Source: CAVYOD01 sp963770045 (GTDB lineage: Bacteria; Acidobacteriota; Aminicenantia; Aminicenantales; CAVYOD01). Taken from it: a stretch of 64,000 nt of DNA. Shown piece after piece: positions 45,623 to 54,559 of this stretch (positions are counted from its first letter, which is position 1; each line of letters begins with the position of its first letter). Under the pieces are notes generated by a model, which was not told the DNA's origin, did not search any database, and was given only the letters and a program-made list of their open reading frames with translations. The stretch covers positions 1-64,000 of the forward strand of contig CAVYOD010000015.1 of assembly GCA_963770045.1 (NCBI GenBank), read 5' to 3'. A program made the position numbers and the translations under genes.

Positions 45623-47716
45623 ATGAAGGATTACACGCCGGACAAGATTAGAAACGTCGCTCTTATCGGGCATGGCTCTTCCGGGAAGACTTCGCTCACC
45701 GCCGGGTTCTTATTCGACGCCGGCGCGACCAGCCGCCTGACCAGGGTCGATAAAGGGAACACGGTCACGGATTTTGAACCCGAGGAAATCGAGAGGAAGA
45801 TCTCCATCAATTCCGCCATCTGCTTTCTCGAATGGAAAGACCACAAGATCAACATCGTCGATACCCCTGGATACAGTAACTTCCTCTGGGATACCAGGGC
45901 TTCCCTGCGGGCGGTCGACGCCGCCGCCGTTCTGGTCGACGGTGTGTCCGGAGTCGAGGTCGGCACGGAGAAAGTGTGGGAGATGGTCGAGGAGCTGGGC
46001 CTTCCACGAATCATCCTCATCAACAAGCTCGACCGCGAAAATTCCAGTTTCAAGAGGACCCTGGAGCCGATTCAGCAATTTTTCGGCCGCAAGGCTGTTC
46101 CCGTCGAGCTCCCGGTCGGGGAGGAGAAGAACTTCCGGGGCGTGGTCGACCTGATCAGGAAGAAGGCCTACATCTTCGAGAAGGACGAAAGCGGAAAGTT
46201 CAAAGAGGAGGAAGTTCCGGCCGAGCTCAAGGATGAAGTCGAGAAGAGAAACAAAGAACTCATCGAGATGATCGCCGAAAACGACGAAAAGCTGATGGAG
46301 AAATACTTTGAAAAGGGCGAGCTGACCTCCGAAGAGTTCGAGGAGGGTTTCAAGAAAAGCGTCCTCAACCATCAGCTCTTTCCGGTGTACGTCTGTTCGG
46401 CCCTGCTCAACATTGGTCTCCAGCCTATCCTCGACGGGATGTTGAGCCTGCTTCCATCGCCTCTCGAGAGGGGAGGGGTCAAGGCAAAGGTCGCCGGAAA
46501 AGAGGAAACGATCAAGCCGGCTCTGGATAGCCCATTTGCGGCGCTTGTTTTCAAGACGATTTCCGACCTCTACACCGGCCGGATCTCGCTGATGCGAGTC
46601 TTCTCCGGAAAAGCGAACCCCGATGCCGTGGTGACCAACCCGGGAAAGGAAACCGATGAGAAACTGGGCGGACTGTTCTTCCTCCAGGGAAAAGAGCAGA
46701 TCCCGGCCGGTCAGGCCAAGGCAGGAGACCTGGTGGCGACCGCCAAGCTCAAGGTGACTTCGAGCGGAGATACACTCTGCGCCAAAGGCGCGGACATCGG
46801 GTTCCCGCCGATCAAATTCCCCGAGCCGTCCATCTCCTTTGCCATCGAGCCCAAGACCCGGGCCGACGAAGACCGGATCTCCCAGGCCACCCACCGGATC
46901 ATCGAGGAGGACCCGACCGTCAGGATCGAGCGTGACCCCGAGACGAGCCAGCTCCTTATCTCCGGGAACGGCCAGCTCCACGTCGAGATCATCACCGACC
47001 GGCTGAAGAAGCGCTACAACGTCGATGTCCTCCTCAAGCCGCCCAAGATCTCCTACAAAGAGACGATCAAGGGGAGGAGCGATGTCCAGGGGAAATACAA
47101 GAAGCAGACCGGGGGCCGCGGCCAATACGGGGACGTAAAGATCAAGATGGAGCCTCTCGCCAGGGGAAAAGACTTTGAGTTTGAAGACAAGATCTTCGGC
47201 GGGTCCGTACCCCGAAACTACATTCCCTCGATCGAAAAAGGGCTCGTCGAGGCTAAGAAGAAGGGCATTTTGGCCGGCTATCCGGTGGTTGATTTCAAGG
47301 CCATTCTCTATGACGGATCCTACCATGAAGTCGATTCCTCGGACATCGCCTTCAAGATTGCCGCTTCCATGGCCTTCAAGAAGGGCATGAAAGAGGCTAA
47401 GCCGACGCTTCTCGAGCCGATCATGAACGTTGAAGTCTACACGCCGGACACATACATGGGCGATATCATGGGCAACCTCAACGGAAGGCGGGGAAAAGTC
47501 ACCGGGATGGAGCAGAAGGGGAATATGCGGATCCTTAAAGCCCAGGTCCCGATGTCGGAGATGCTCGACTTCGAGCCGACTCTGACCTCGATCACCGGGG
47601 GACGAGGCTCCTTCCTGATGGAATTCTCGCACTATGAGGAGGTCCCGGCCCAGCTCCAGCAGAAGATCATCGCCGAGGCGATCAAGGAAGGCCGCGTCCG
47701 GCCCGAAGAAGAATAA
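45623..47716 (+). CDS. Elongation factor G-like translational GTPase (EF-G2 type)
   Basis: 697 residues from the ATG at 45623, which has GGAGG 7 bases before it; a TTG at 45617 is the alternative. The P-loop reads GHGSSGKTSL rather than the AHxDxGKT of canonical EF-G; switch II is VDTPGYSNF and the guanine motif is INKLDREN. All EF-G domains are present: ISQATHRIIEEDPTVRIERD, SGNGQLHVEIITDRL, domain IV with TGGRGQYGDVKIKM and AASMAFKKGMKEAKPTLLEP, and the final domain V. This resembles the second EF-G (as in Thermus EFG-2). Its role (ribosome recycling, back-translocation or stress) cannot be decided here. Confidence 0.9.
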   Translation: MKDYTPDKIRNVALIGHGSSGKTSLTAGFLFDAGATSRLTRVDKGNTVTDFEPEEIERKISINSAICFLEWKDHKINIVDTPGYSNFLWDTRASLRAVDAAAVLVDGVSGVEVGTEKVWEMVEELGLPRIILINKLDRENSSFKRTLEPIQQFFGRKAVPVELPVGEEKNFRGVVDLIRKKAYIFEKDESGKFKEEEVPAELKDEVEKRNKELIEMIAENDEKLMEKYFEKGELTSEEFEEGFKKSVLNHQLFPVYVCSALLNIGLQPILDGMLSLLPSPLERGGVKAKVAGKEETIKPALDSPFAALVFKTISDLYTGRISLMRVFSGKANPDAVVTNPGKETDEKLGGLFFLQGKEQIPAGQAKAGDLVATAKLKVTSSGDTLCAKGADIGFPPIKFPEPSISFAIEPKTRADEDRISQATHRIIEEDPTVRIERDPETSQLLISGNGQLHVEIITDRLKKRYNVDVLLKPPKISYKETIKGRSDVQGKYKKQTGGRGQYGDVKIKMEPLARGKDFEFEDKIFGGSVPRNYIPSIEKGLVEAKKKGILAGYPVVDFKAILYDGSYHEVDSSDIAFKIAASMAFKKGMKEAKPTLLEPIMNVEVYTPDTYMGDIMGNLNGRRGKVTGMEQKGNMRILKAQVPMSEMLDFEPTLTSITGGRGSFLMEFSHYEEVPAQLQQKIIAEAIKEGRVRPEEE

Positions 47717-48010
47717 GCCCCCCAAACCCGGAGTCGCGTTCTATTCCCGGCCAGAGCTTGTCAACATCAGTTGCATCTCTTTCAGCTCGGACCAGGGCAT
47801 CCCGACTGACTCACGGCCGTTTCCCATGCCTTGACTGAGTTTTCACACTTGAAGTACGATTTCTGACGACGGAGAAGGGGATAACTGCCCGAGGAGGCCT
47901 GCTGTGTCATCGAGCGCAAAAAGGAAATTGTTATCCACAGTTCGGTTTCCAGTTGACTATCCCTATCTCCCCTGATAATCTTTAGCCATCCCAGATTAAG
48001 GCGACTAGCG
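47717..48010. other. Intergenic region with a repeat shared with 54481-54558
   Basis: No gene is seen. Bases 47861-47937 resemble 54481-54558 (shared cores CGGAGAAGGGGATA and GCGCAAAAAGGA) in the same orientation. Read on the minus strand they give related peptides (FLFALDD and LLFAPSD), as if both were relics of the end of one protein family. Confidence 0.4.
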
Positions 48011-51000
48011 GTGGCCATCAACTGTCCGAAATGTCATCACGATAATCCCAAAACCCAGAAGTTCTGCGGGGAGTGTGGGACGCTGCTCCCATCGACCCAA
48101 GACCATCATCCGCTTATCACCGAAACCCTCCGGACGCCCGTCAAGGAACTGTCCAGGGGAGCCGTATTCGCCCGCCGATTCGAAATCATCGAAGAGCTGG
48201 GGAAAGGCGGGATGGGGAGAGTCTATCGGGTCTTTGACGAAAAGACCGATGAAGAAGTGGCCCTGAAGCTCATCAAACCGGAGATCGCGGCCGAGAGAGA
48301 GGTCATCGACCGGTTTCGTGATGAACTCAAGATCTCGAGGAAGATCTCGCATCGGAACGTCAGCCGGATGTACGATCTCGGGGAAGACGAGGGGACCTAC
48401 TACATCACGATGGAATACGTCCCCGGCGAGGATTTGAAGAGTTTTATCCACAGGTCAAAGCAGCTCAGCGTCGGAACCGCGATTTCCATCGCCAAGCAAG
48501 TGTGCGAGGGGCTGGAGGAGGCGCACCGGCTCGGGATCGTCCACCGGGATCTCAAGCCCGGAAATATCATGATCGATAAGGAAGGGAACGTCCGGATCAT
48601 GGATTTCGGGATCGCCCGGTTGCTCCGGGGGAAAGGAATCACGGACGCCGGAGTGATGATCGGGACGCCGGAATACATGAGTCCGGAGCAGGTTGAGGGG
48701 AAAGACGTCGATCAGAGATCGGATATTTACTCGTTGGGGATTATCCTCTATGAGATGGTCACGGGACAGGTCCCCTTCGAGGGCGATACTCCCTTCACGA
48801 TCGGCGTGAAGCAAAAGAGCGAAAAGCCGAAAAATCCAAAAGGACTATAACGCCCAGATTCCGGACGACCTTAGCCTCCTGATATTGAAATGCCTGGAGA
48901 AGGAGAAAGGACAGCGATACCAGAGCGCCGCCGAGGTGCAAGCGGAACTCGGCAAGATCGAAAAGGGCATCCCCACGACGGAACGGAAAATCGCCCGGAA
49001 AAAGCCCTTCACGTCCAAGGAAATCACCGTCAAGCTCCGGTTGCAGAAACTCCTCTTCCCGGGGCTGGGAATCATCGTTCTCGCCGGCATCGCCCTCGTC
49101 GTCTTCAGACTCCTGCCCCGCCGCCCCCTCGCCCCTCCCATCTCGGGGAAACCGTCCCTGGCGATCCTTTATTTTGATAATATCTCGGGCGACAAGATTC
49201 TCGACGCCTGGAAAACGGGTCTCACGGAATTGCTCATCACCAAGCTCGGCCAATCCCGGTTCATTCGAGTCCTGGATGGCAACACGATCTACAGCCTCCT
49301 CAAAAGGCTGAATCTCGATGACGCCCGGAAATACGCCAAAGAGGATCTTTTGAAAATCGCGAATGAAGGAGGAGCGGAGTATACCCTGAGCGGAAGCCTG
49401 ATGAAGGCCGGGCCGAATATCCTGATAACGCTTTCCCTTCAAAAACCTCGGACGGGAGAGGTGATCAGTCCGATCAGTGTCGAATGCAAGGGTGAAGAGG
49501 AGATCATTCCCAAAGTCGACGAGGTTGCGAGAAAGATCAAGTCCGACCTGGATCTCTCTTCCGAGCAAATTGCCAGCGACTTCGATAAGGAGGCCGGCAA
49601 GATCACCACACATTCCCCGGAGGCTTTTAAATATTACAGCGAGGGGCGCAAGTACCATTCCCAGGGGGATTACCTGAAAAGCATCGAGCTGATGCAGAAA
49701 GCCGTCAAGCTCGACCCCGAATTTGCCATGGCCTACAGGTCGATGGGGTCGGCCTATGGCAACCTCGGCCAGTCGGTTGAGCGCCGGAAGTATTATCAAA
49801 AAGCGCTCGAATTCAAGGACCGCGTATCGGAGAGGGAACGTTACAGCATCGAGGGGGATTCCTACAGGCAATCGGAAAAAACGCTCGCCAAGGCTATCGA
49901 AGCGTATCAAAAATTGCTGGAGCTGTACCCTGACGACTTGATCGGCAACACGAACCTCGGCGTCCTCTATTCGGATATCGAGGAATGGGATAAGGCGATC
50001 GAACGGTACAGAGTCCCTCGTCGAGAGTGGAAGCCAGCGATGTTATTACCGTCGGCAATCTCGCCGAAACCTACGAAGCCAAGGGACAATATGACGCCGC
50101 CGAGGAACTCCTCAAGCGTTATCTCCTCAAGAATCCCGATAATGCGGCCATCCTCGGCCGGCTCGCCCAAGTCTACATATTAGAAAGCAAGTTTGACCTC
50201 GCCCTTCAGGAAATTCTCAAGGCGATTTCCCTGAACCCGCGGGATTACTCTTGGTCTTGGGTCAAGGCCGGCATCCATTTCCTCATGGGCGATTTGCCGG
50301 CGGCCGAACAGGAAGCCCGGAAGCTCATGCAGAACGAGAACCCGACAGCGAAGTTGTCCGCCGGGCAGGCCCTTGTTGTATTATATCTCTATCAGGGCAG
50401 GTTCGGGAAAGCCAAAGAGTTGGCCGAACTCGGACTCGATCTGGCCAAGCAGGTTGATGACATAGGATCCGCAGCCAGAATCCTGATGACCCTCTCCGCG
50501 ATCAACCAATTCATCTATAAGAACTTCGAAGGCGCTCTCCATCAACTCGATGAAGCCAACCGCCTGGCCGTCAAATCTGAAGACCTCAATATGCAGCGGT
50601 CCATTCTGCTGGGGCGCGGGCGTATCTATATTGACAAGAAATCGATTGCCGAGGCCGAGCGGGTCGCCGCGGAACTCAAAGAGATGTGCGAGAAAGCCGC
50701 CAGCAAAAAACAAATCCGGCTCTATTTCGAACTGCAGGCGAGAATCGAGCTCGAGACAAAGAATTACTCCGCAGCCATGGATCATATCCGGCGAATGATA
50801 TCCCTGTCACCAGTTCTGGGGGACAGCGATTTGCTCGCCGAAGCACTGGACAGGGCCGGCGACAAGAGACAGGCTCTGGAGGAATACCGTAAACTTATTG
50901 CCAGTCCCTGGGTGAAGATCAACAATGTCGGTATTTACGTGATCTGTTTCTACAAACTCGGCAGGATTTCCGAGGACATGGGGCTCAAAGACGAAGCGAT

Positions 51001-51103
51001 CCGATACTACGAAAAATTCCTCGATATCTGGAAGAACGCGGACCCTGAAGCCCCCTTTGTTCAGGACGCCAAGAAAAGTCTGGCCGGTCTGAAGGGCACC
51101 TGA
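48011..51103 (+). CDS. Ser/Thr protein kinase with zinc ribbon, TolB-like domain and TPR repeats (two frameshifts)
   Basis: GTG start at 48011. The N-terminal zinc ribbon CPKCHHDNPKTQKFCGECG is followed by a Hanks-type kinase with all key residues: loop GKGGMGRVYRV, VALKLIK (ATP Lys), HRDLKPGN (catalytic loop), DFGIAR, GTPEYMSPEQ (APE-like) and DQRSDIYSLGIILYE. A frameshift near 48845 precedes the end of the kinase and a membrane helix (LLFPGLGIIVLAGIALVVF). Next is an exported TolB-N/FlgO-like part (SLAILYFDNISGDKILDAWK). After a second frameshift near 50020 come about ten TPR-like repeats up to SLAGLKGT. Corrected length is about 1030 residues. Likely a membrane sensor kinase; substrates unknown. 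Confidence 0.88.
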
Positions 51104-51280
51104 TTTTTTAACGGACTTGTCTGCCGGATCTCAGCATAAACATGATCCGGCCGCTTTTAGCGTTTTAGCGGCTATCCTTTCTGGGGCCCGCTTTTTTGAG
51201 GCGGGAAAAACAATTCTAAGAGCAAAACGAGGCTCAGTCTTGGCCTAAATATAAAATTAAGTCAGACGGATATCTTGGGC

Positions 51281-51340
51281 CGCCTCCATGGCCTTCGAGA
51301 AGGGAATGAAAGAGGCTAAACCCACCTTCTCGAGCCGACG
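51281..51340 (+). pseudogene. Relic of an EF-G gene (domain IV fragment)
   Basis: The frame reads ASMAFEKGMKEAKPT and, after a one-base shift, LEP. Intact EF-G at 45623 has ASMAFKKGMKEAKPTLLEP, and the DNA agrees at nearly every position over about 60 bases. No other part of the gene is present. Confidence 0.8.
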
Positions 51341-51358
51341 GTTGTAGCTGAAAAGAAA

Positions 51359-51387
51359 TTTCTTATCCCTCCGGGATACTGTATAAT
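51359..51387 (+). promoter_or_regulatory. Possible sigma-70 promoter of the serine hydrolase gene
   Basis: A perfect -10 TATAAT at 51382-51387, 17 bases after a weak -35 (TTTCTT at 51359-51364). The start codon lies 31 bases downstream with GAGGAGG between. Confidence 0.5.
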
Positions 51388-51417
51388 AAACCGAACCCAG
51401 ACGTGAGGAGGTCAGCC

Positions 51418-53007
51418 ATGTCACCTTACCGCCGCATCCGAATCGTCCTGTTGGCCGTTCTGGCCTTATCGCTCGCCGCGCCCCGGGCGGGAACCGCCCA
51501 GACCCTGAAGCCGGCCATCGCACCTCCCGGCCTCGACGCTGAGGCCGCCAGGATCATGAAGGCGTTCGAGGTGCCGGGAATCGGTCTGGCCATCGTCAAG
51601 GACGGAAGGGTGATCGTGGCCAAGGGATACGGAGTTCGCAAGCTCGGAGAGCCGGCCCCCGTTGACGCCCGGACGCTCTTTGGGATCGCCTCGAACACCA
51701 AGGTTTTCACGGCCACGGCCCTGGGCTTGCTGGTCGAAGAGGGGAAAATCGCCTGGGACGCGCCGGTCATTAATTACCTGCCCTGGTTCCAGATGAATGA
51801 CCCGTTCGTCACGCGGGAGCTGACCATCCGCGACCTGCTCGTCCACCGAAGCGGTCTGGGCTTGGGCGGCGGGGACCTGCTGTGGTGGCCGGCATCCACC
51901 TATAACCGGAAGGAGATCGCCAGGCGGCTGAGGTTCATCAAGCCGGCGACGTCGTTCCGCAGCGCCTATGCCTATGACAATGTCCTCTACCTCGTGGCTG
52001 GCGAGGTCATCGAGGCGGTGAGCGGCAAGGCCTGGGAAGATTTCGTTTCCGAGCGGATCCTGGCCAAGGTCGGGATGACCGGGAGCAATGTCCGGCATTC
52101 GGCAGCGGCCAACGGCGGCAATGTCGCGGCCACCCACGCCAGGGTTGAGGGTATCGTCCGCCCTATCAAGCCCTTCGACAGCGATAATACCAACCCGGCG
52201 GGCGGCATCAATTCCTCGGCCGAGGACATGGCGAAATGGATGCTGGCCCTGCTCGGCCGGGGACAGCTCGCTGACGGGACGAGGCTTATCTCGGAGCGCA
52301 CCGCCCGCCAGCTCATGACCCTCGTGACACCCATGCCTTTCGGGGACCCTCCGCCCGAGATGGCCCCCTTAAAGGCTAACTTCAATGGCTATGCCCTTGG
52401 CCTGCGCGTAAGGGACTATCGGGGCAAGAAAGTCGTCACCCACACGGGCGGGCTGCCGGGCTACGTGTCCCAGGTTTGGCTCCTCCCGGAGGCTAATCTC
52501 GGCATCGCCGTGCTCACCAACCAGGAAGCGGAGTTGGCCTTCGCGACCCTCACGCTCTTCGTCGCCGACTATTACCTGCAGGCGCCGAAGTTCGACTGGC
52601 TCGACGCCTACCTCAAAGTCCAGGCGAAGACTGACGCTGCGAACGCCGAATCCGTGAAGAAAGCCGGCTCCGCGCGAGATGCGAACTCAAAGCCGTCGCT
52701 CGCCCTCGAAAAATACGCCGGGACATACACGGACTCCTGGTACGGGGACATCGACATCGCTCTCGAAGGCGGCAAGCTCGTGATGCGCTTCACAAAAACT
52801 CCGTCTCTCATCGGGGATATGGAGCACTGGCAATATGACTCGTTCATCGTCCGCTGGAGGGACCGGGAGCTCCGGGCCGACGCCTACGTGACGTTCGCCC
52901 TCAACCCGGACGGCACGATCGACCAGGCAAAGATGGAGCCGGCCTCGCCGGAGGTCGACTTCAGCTTCGATTTCCAGGACTTGCTGCTCAAGCCGGCCAG
53001 AAAATAA
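51418..53007 (+). CDS. Secreted serine hydrolase, beta-lactamase class C/AmpH-like
   Basis: 529 residues. ATG at 51418 with GAGGAGG upstream; signal peptide IVLLAVLALSLAAPRAGTAQ. The penicillin-binding fold motifs are intact: SxxK in ASNTKVFTAT, YxN in YAYDNVLYLVAG and HTG in VVTHTGGLPG. The C-terminal DUF3471-type domain starts about residue 425 (LEKYAGTYTDSWYGDIDIAL). Such proteins include esterases, D-aminopeptidases and carboxypeptidases; true beta-lactamase activity should not be assumed. Confidence 0.9.
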   Translation: MSPYRRIRIVLLAVLALSLAAPRAGTAQTLKPAIAPPGLDAEAARIMKAFEVPGIGLAIVKDGRVIVAKGYGVRKLGEPAPVDARTLFGIASNTKVFTATALGLLVEEGKIAWDAPVINYLPWFQMNDPFVTRELTIRDLLVHRSGLGLGGGDLLWWPASTYNRKEIARRLRFIKPATSFRSAYAYDNVLYLVAGEVIEAVSGKAWEDFVSERILAKVGMTGSNVRHSAAANGGNVAATHARVEGIVRPIKPFDSDNTNPAGGINSSAEDMAKWMLALLGRGQLADGTRLISERTARQLMTLVTPMPFGDPPPEMAPLKANFNGYALGLRVRDYRGKKVVTHTGGLPGYVSQVWLLPEANLGIAVLTNQEAELAFATLTLFVADYYLQAPKFDWLDAYLKVQAKTDAANAESVKKAGSARDANSKPSLALEKYAGTYTDSWYGDIDIALEGGKLVMRFTKTPSLIGDMEHWQYDSFIVRWRDRELRADAYVTFALNPDGTIDQAKMEPASPEVDFSFDFQDLLLKPARK

Positions 53008-53025
53008 GACGAATGACGGGGTGGC

Positions 53026-54231
53026 TTATAGGACGTTGAACCGAAGGCGGGCGGAGGACAGCCCCCCTCCGCTTTTGAGCGTATAGAACGAGGCGTTGAT
53101 GGCGCCCAGCGGTTTGACGGCGATGCCGAGGGTCTTGCCGTCGACCAGGCGCTGCAGGACCGGCCTCGAGATGGTCAGCCAGGTTTTGCCGCCGTCTCCT
53201 CCCGTGACGGGCCAATCGATAATCATCTGAGGGTTGAGAACTCCGTCGAGGGGCTGCCCCCGGCACAGGCGGTTAAAAGTGACTGTTTTCCCGTCCCACC
53301 TTGGGTCGCCGCCGGAAATCTCGACGACCCTGATCAATCCGAAATCAGGAATCTCATCGGAGGTTCGTTCCAGGGAGCGCGTCGTCAGCTCGAGCAGCCC
53401 GGAGCCGGAAACCTTTTTCCCGGCAAACGCGCCGAGGTCCCAGCGCAAGATCACGAACCGCGTCCCGCCGGCCGTCACCACCGGTGTTTTGTCCCCGGCG
53501 TCCTCGACCTGCCAGTTGTTGAGGTTGACGTCGGGATTGTCCACGTCGACTATCCCGTCGGCCTCCGCGACGACTTCACGGGCGAAGGCCTTCGGGTCGG
53601 CGACGGGCGGATGGTAGGGCACCGCGTCCCCCTTGTCGGGACCGGCCTCTGCGACATTCACGATGTCCACCTTGAAGTAGTCGATGTCGACACGGTACTT
53701 CCCCAGCCCCCAGTCCATAAGGGCCATCTGGCCGTTGACGGAGTCCCCCGGCGCTGCCTCGAAGCCGCGCGTGGTCATGCTGATCGTGTGCCAGTTCACC
53801 GCGTCCGGGATGTCGAACTCCATGAGATGGCTGTGAAAATCCGTGGTTTTTTGGGTATTGAGATGGAGGTTCACGCGGCGCGGCGCGGCGCTCGTCCGGA
53901 TCCGGGCCTCGATGCGGAGGGCATAGCCGGGTTTCCCCAGGAGCGAGAGATCCATCCCGTCGGAGACCCTGTGAAAGATCAGGGCCCACCAGACGTTCCT
54001 GCGGTCCCGCGTGGCGTCCACGATGATAGACGCGAACCCGGGGCCGCCCTGGACGAAATCCATGACCGCCTTTCCTTCCCCCGAGAAAAAGTTCCAGCCG
54101 TTAACGCCCTCCGGGTCTTTCTTGACCGACGGCCCATTGAAGTCGTCGCGGAATTGGGCCGCGGCGGGCGCCGAGGCTAGGAGAGCCAGGACAAGAGCCG
54201 CAATACATCTTTTAAGGATCGGATAGTTCAT
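53026..54231 (-). CDS. Secreted hypothetical protein with two beta-sandwich-like domains
   Basis: 401 residues from the ATG at 54231 (an ATG at 54243 is the alternative). The signal peptide CIAALVLALLASAPAAAQ is followed by FRDDFNGPSVKKDPEGVNGW, an opening typical of jelly-roll/laminin-G-like carbohydrate domains, with YALRIEARIRTS and a DYFKVDIVNV ending. A second region reads VILRWDLGAFAGKKVSGSGL and LLELTTRSLERTSDEIPDFG, like DNRLRE/CBM96-type domains that follow a metal-binding loop. No catalytic motif is seen. A role in glycan binding is inference. No close partner gene is visible. Confidence 0.65.
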   Translation of the reverse strand: MNYPILKRCIAALVLALLASAPAAAQFRDDFNGPSVKKDPEGVNGWNFFSGEGKAVMDFVQGGPGFASIIVDATRDRRNVWWALIFHRVSDGMDLSLLGKPGYALRIEARIRTSAAPRRVNLHLNTQKTTDFHSHLMEFDIPDAVNWHTISMTTRGFEAAPGDSVNGQMALMDWGLGKYRVDIDYFKVDIVNVAEAGPDKGDAVPYHPPVADPKAFAREVVAEADGIVDVDNPDVNLNNWQVEDAGDKTPVVTAGGTRFVILRWDLGAFAGKKVSGSGLLELTTRSLERTSDEIPDFGLIRVVEISGGDPRWDGKTVTFNRLCRGQPLDGVLNPQMIIDWPVTGGDGGKTWLTISRPVLQRLVDGKTLGIAVKPLGAINASFYTLKSGGGLSSARLRFNVL

Positions 54232-54559
54232 TCGAATGACCATGGTAAAACCTCTTAGGTATTTTGTTAGGTATCTTGACGCGTTCCATCTGAATTATAT
54301 TCTATTGGCAGCCAATATCCAGCCCCTGCCCGTTCTTGGGGATTGGGCGATCGTGGTGAGACCAAGCCGCGAGCCTAGCGCGCCCTCGGCGGGGGATTCG
54401 GTCAGGGCCTGCCGCGCAGTGCACGCAGCGAAGTAGAGAGATAGGATGGCGAACGTGACCAGAACCGCCCAACGGCCTATTTTTCGATGTCGGAGAAGGG
54501 GATAGCTTCGATAAAAATGCCTGATATGTCGCTGGGCGCAAAAAGGAGAACCTTATCCG
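54232..54559. other. Intergenic region with repeat and a possible short lipoprotein frame
   Basis: Bases 54481-54558 resemble 47861-47937. On the minus strand a frame with no clear start reads WAVLVTFAILSLYFAACTAR, a helix ending in a lipobox-like FAAC, and stops near 54300. I do not call it a gene. Confidence 0.35.

Larger units (their letters stand above)
51104..51417. other. Intergenic region with an EF-G relic and a promoter
   Basis: No intact gene. It holds two weak hairpins (near 51124-51150 and 51188-51207), a 60-base relic of an EF-G gene at 51281-51340, and a promoter-like pair at 51359-51387 ahead of the serine hydrolase. Confidence 0.5.

Noticed and set aside
45710..47725. Very long minus-strand open frame (671 codons) opposite the EF-G gene
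   Set aside because: It mirrors the strongly conserved EF-G frame in a GC-rich gene, where antisense stops are rare; its peptide has no domain character.
51124..51207. Hairpins after the large kinase gene as a terminator
   Set aside because: The stems are short and no T-run follows on the plus strand; on the minus strand the run is on the wrong side.
51418..53007. Serine hydrolase as an antibiotic-resistance beta-lactamase
   Set aside because: SxxK, YxN and HTG motifs occur across esterases and peptidases of this fold, and the C-terminal domain fits the non-lactamase groups.
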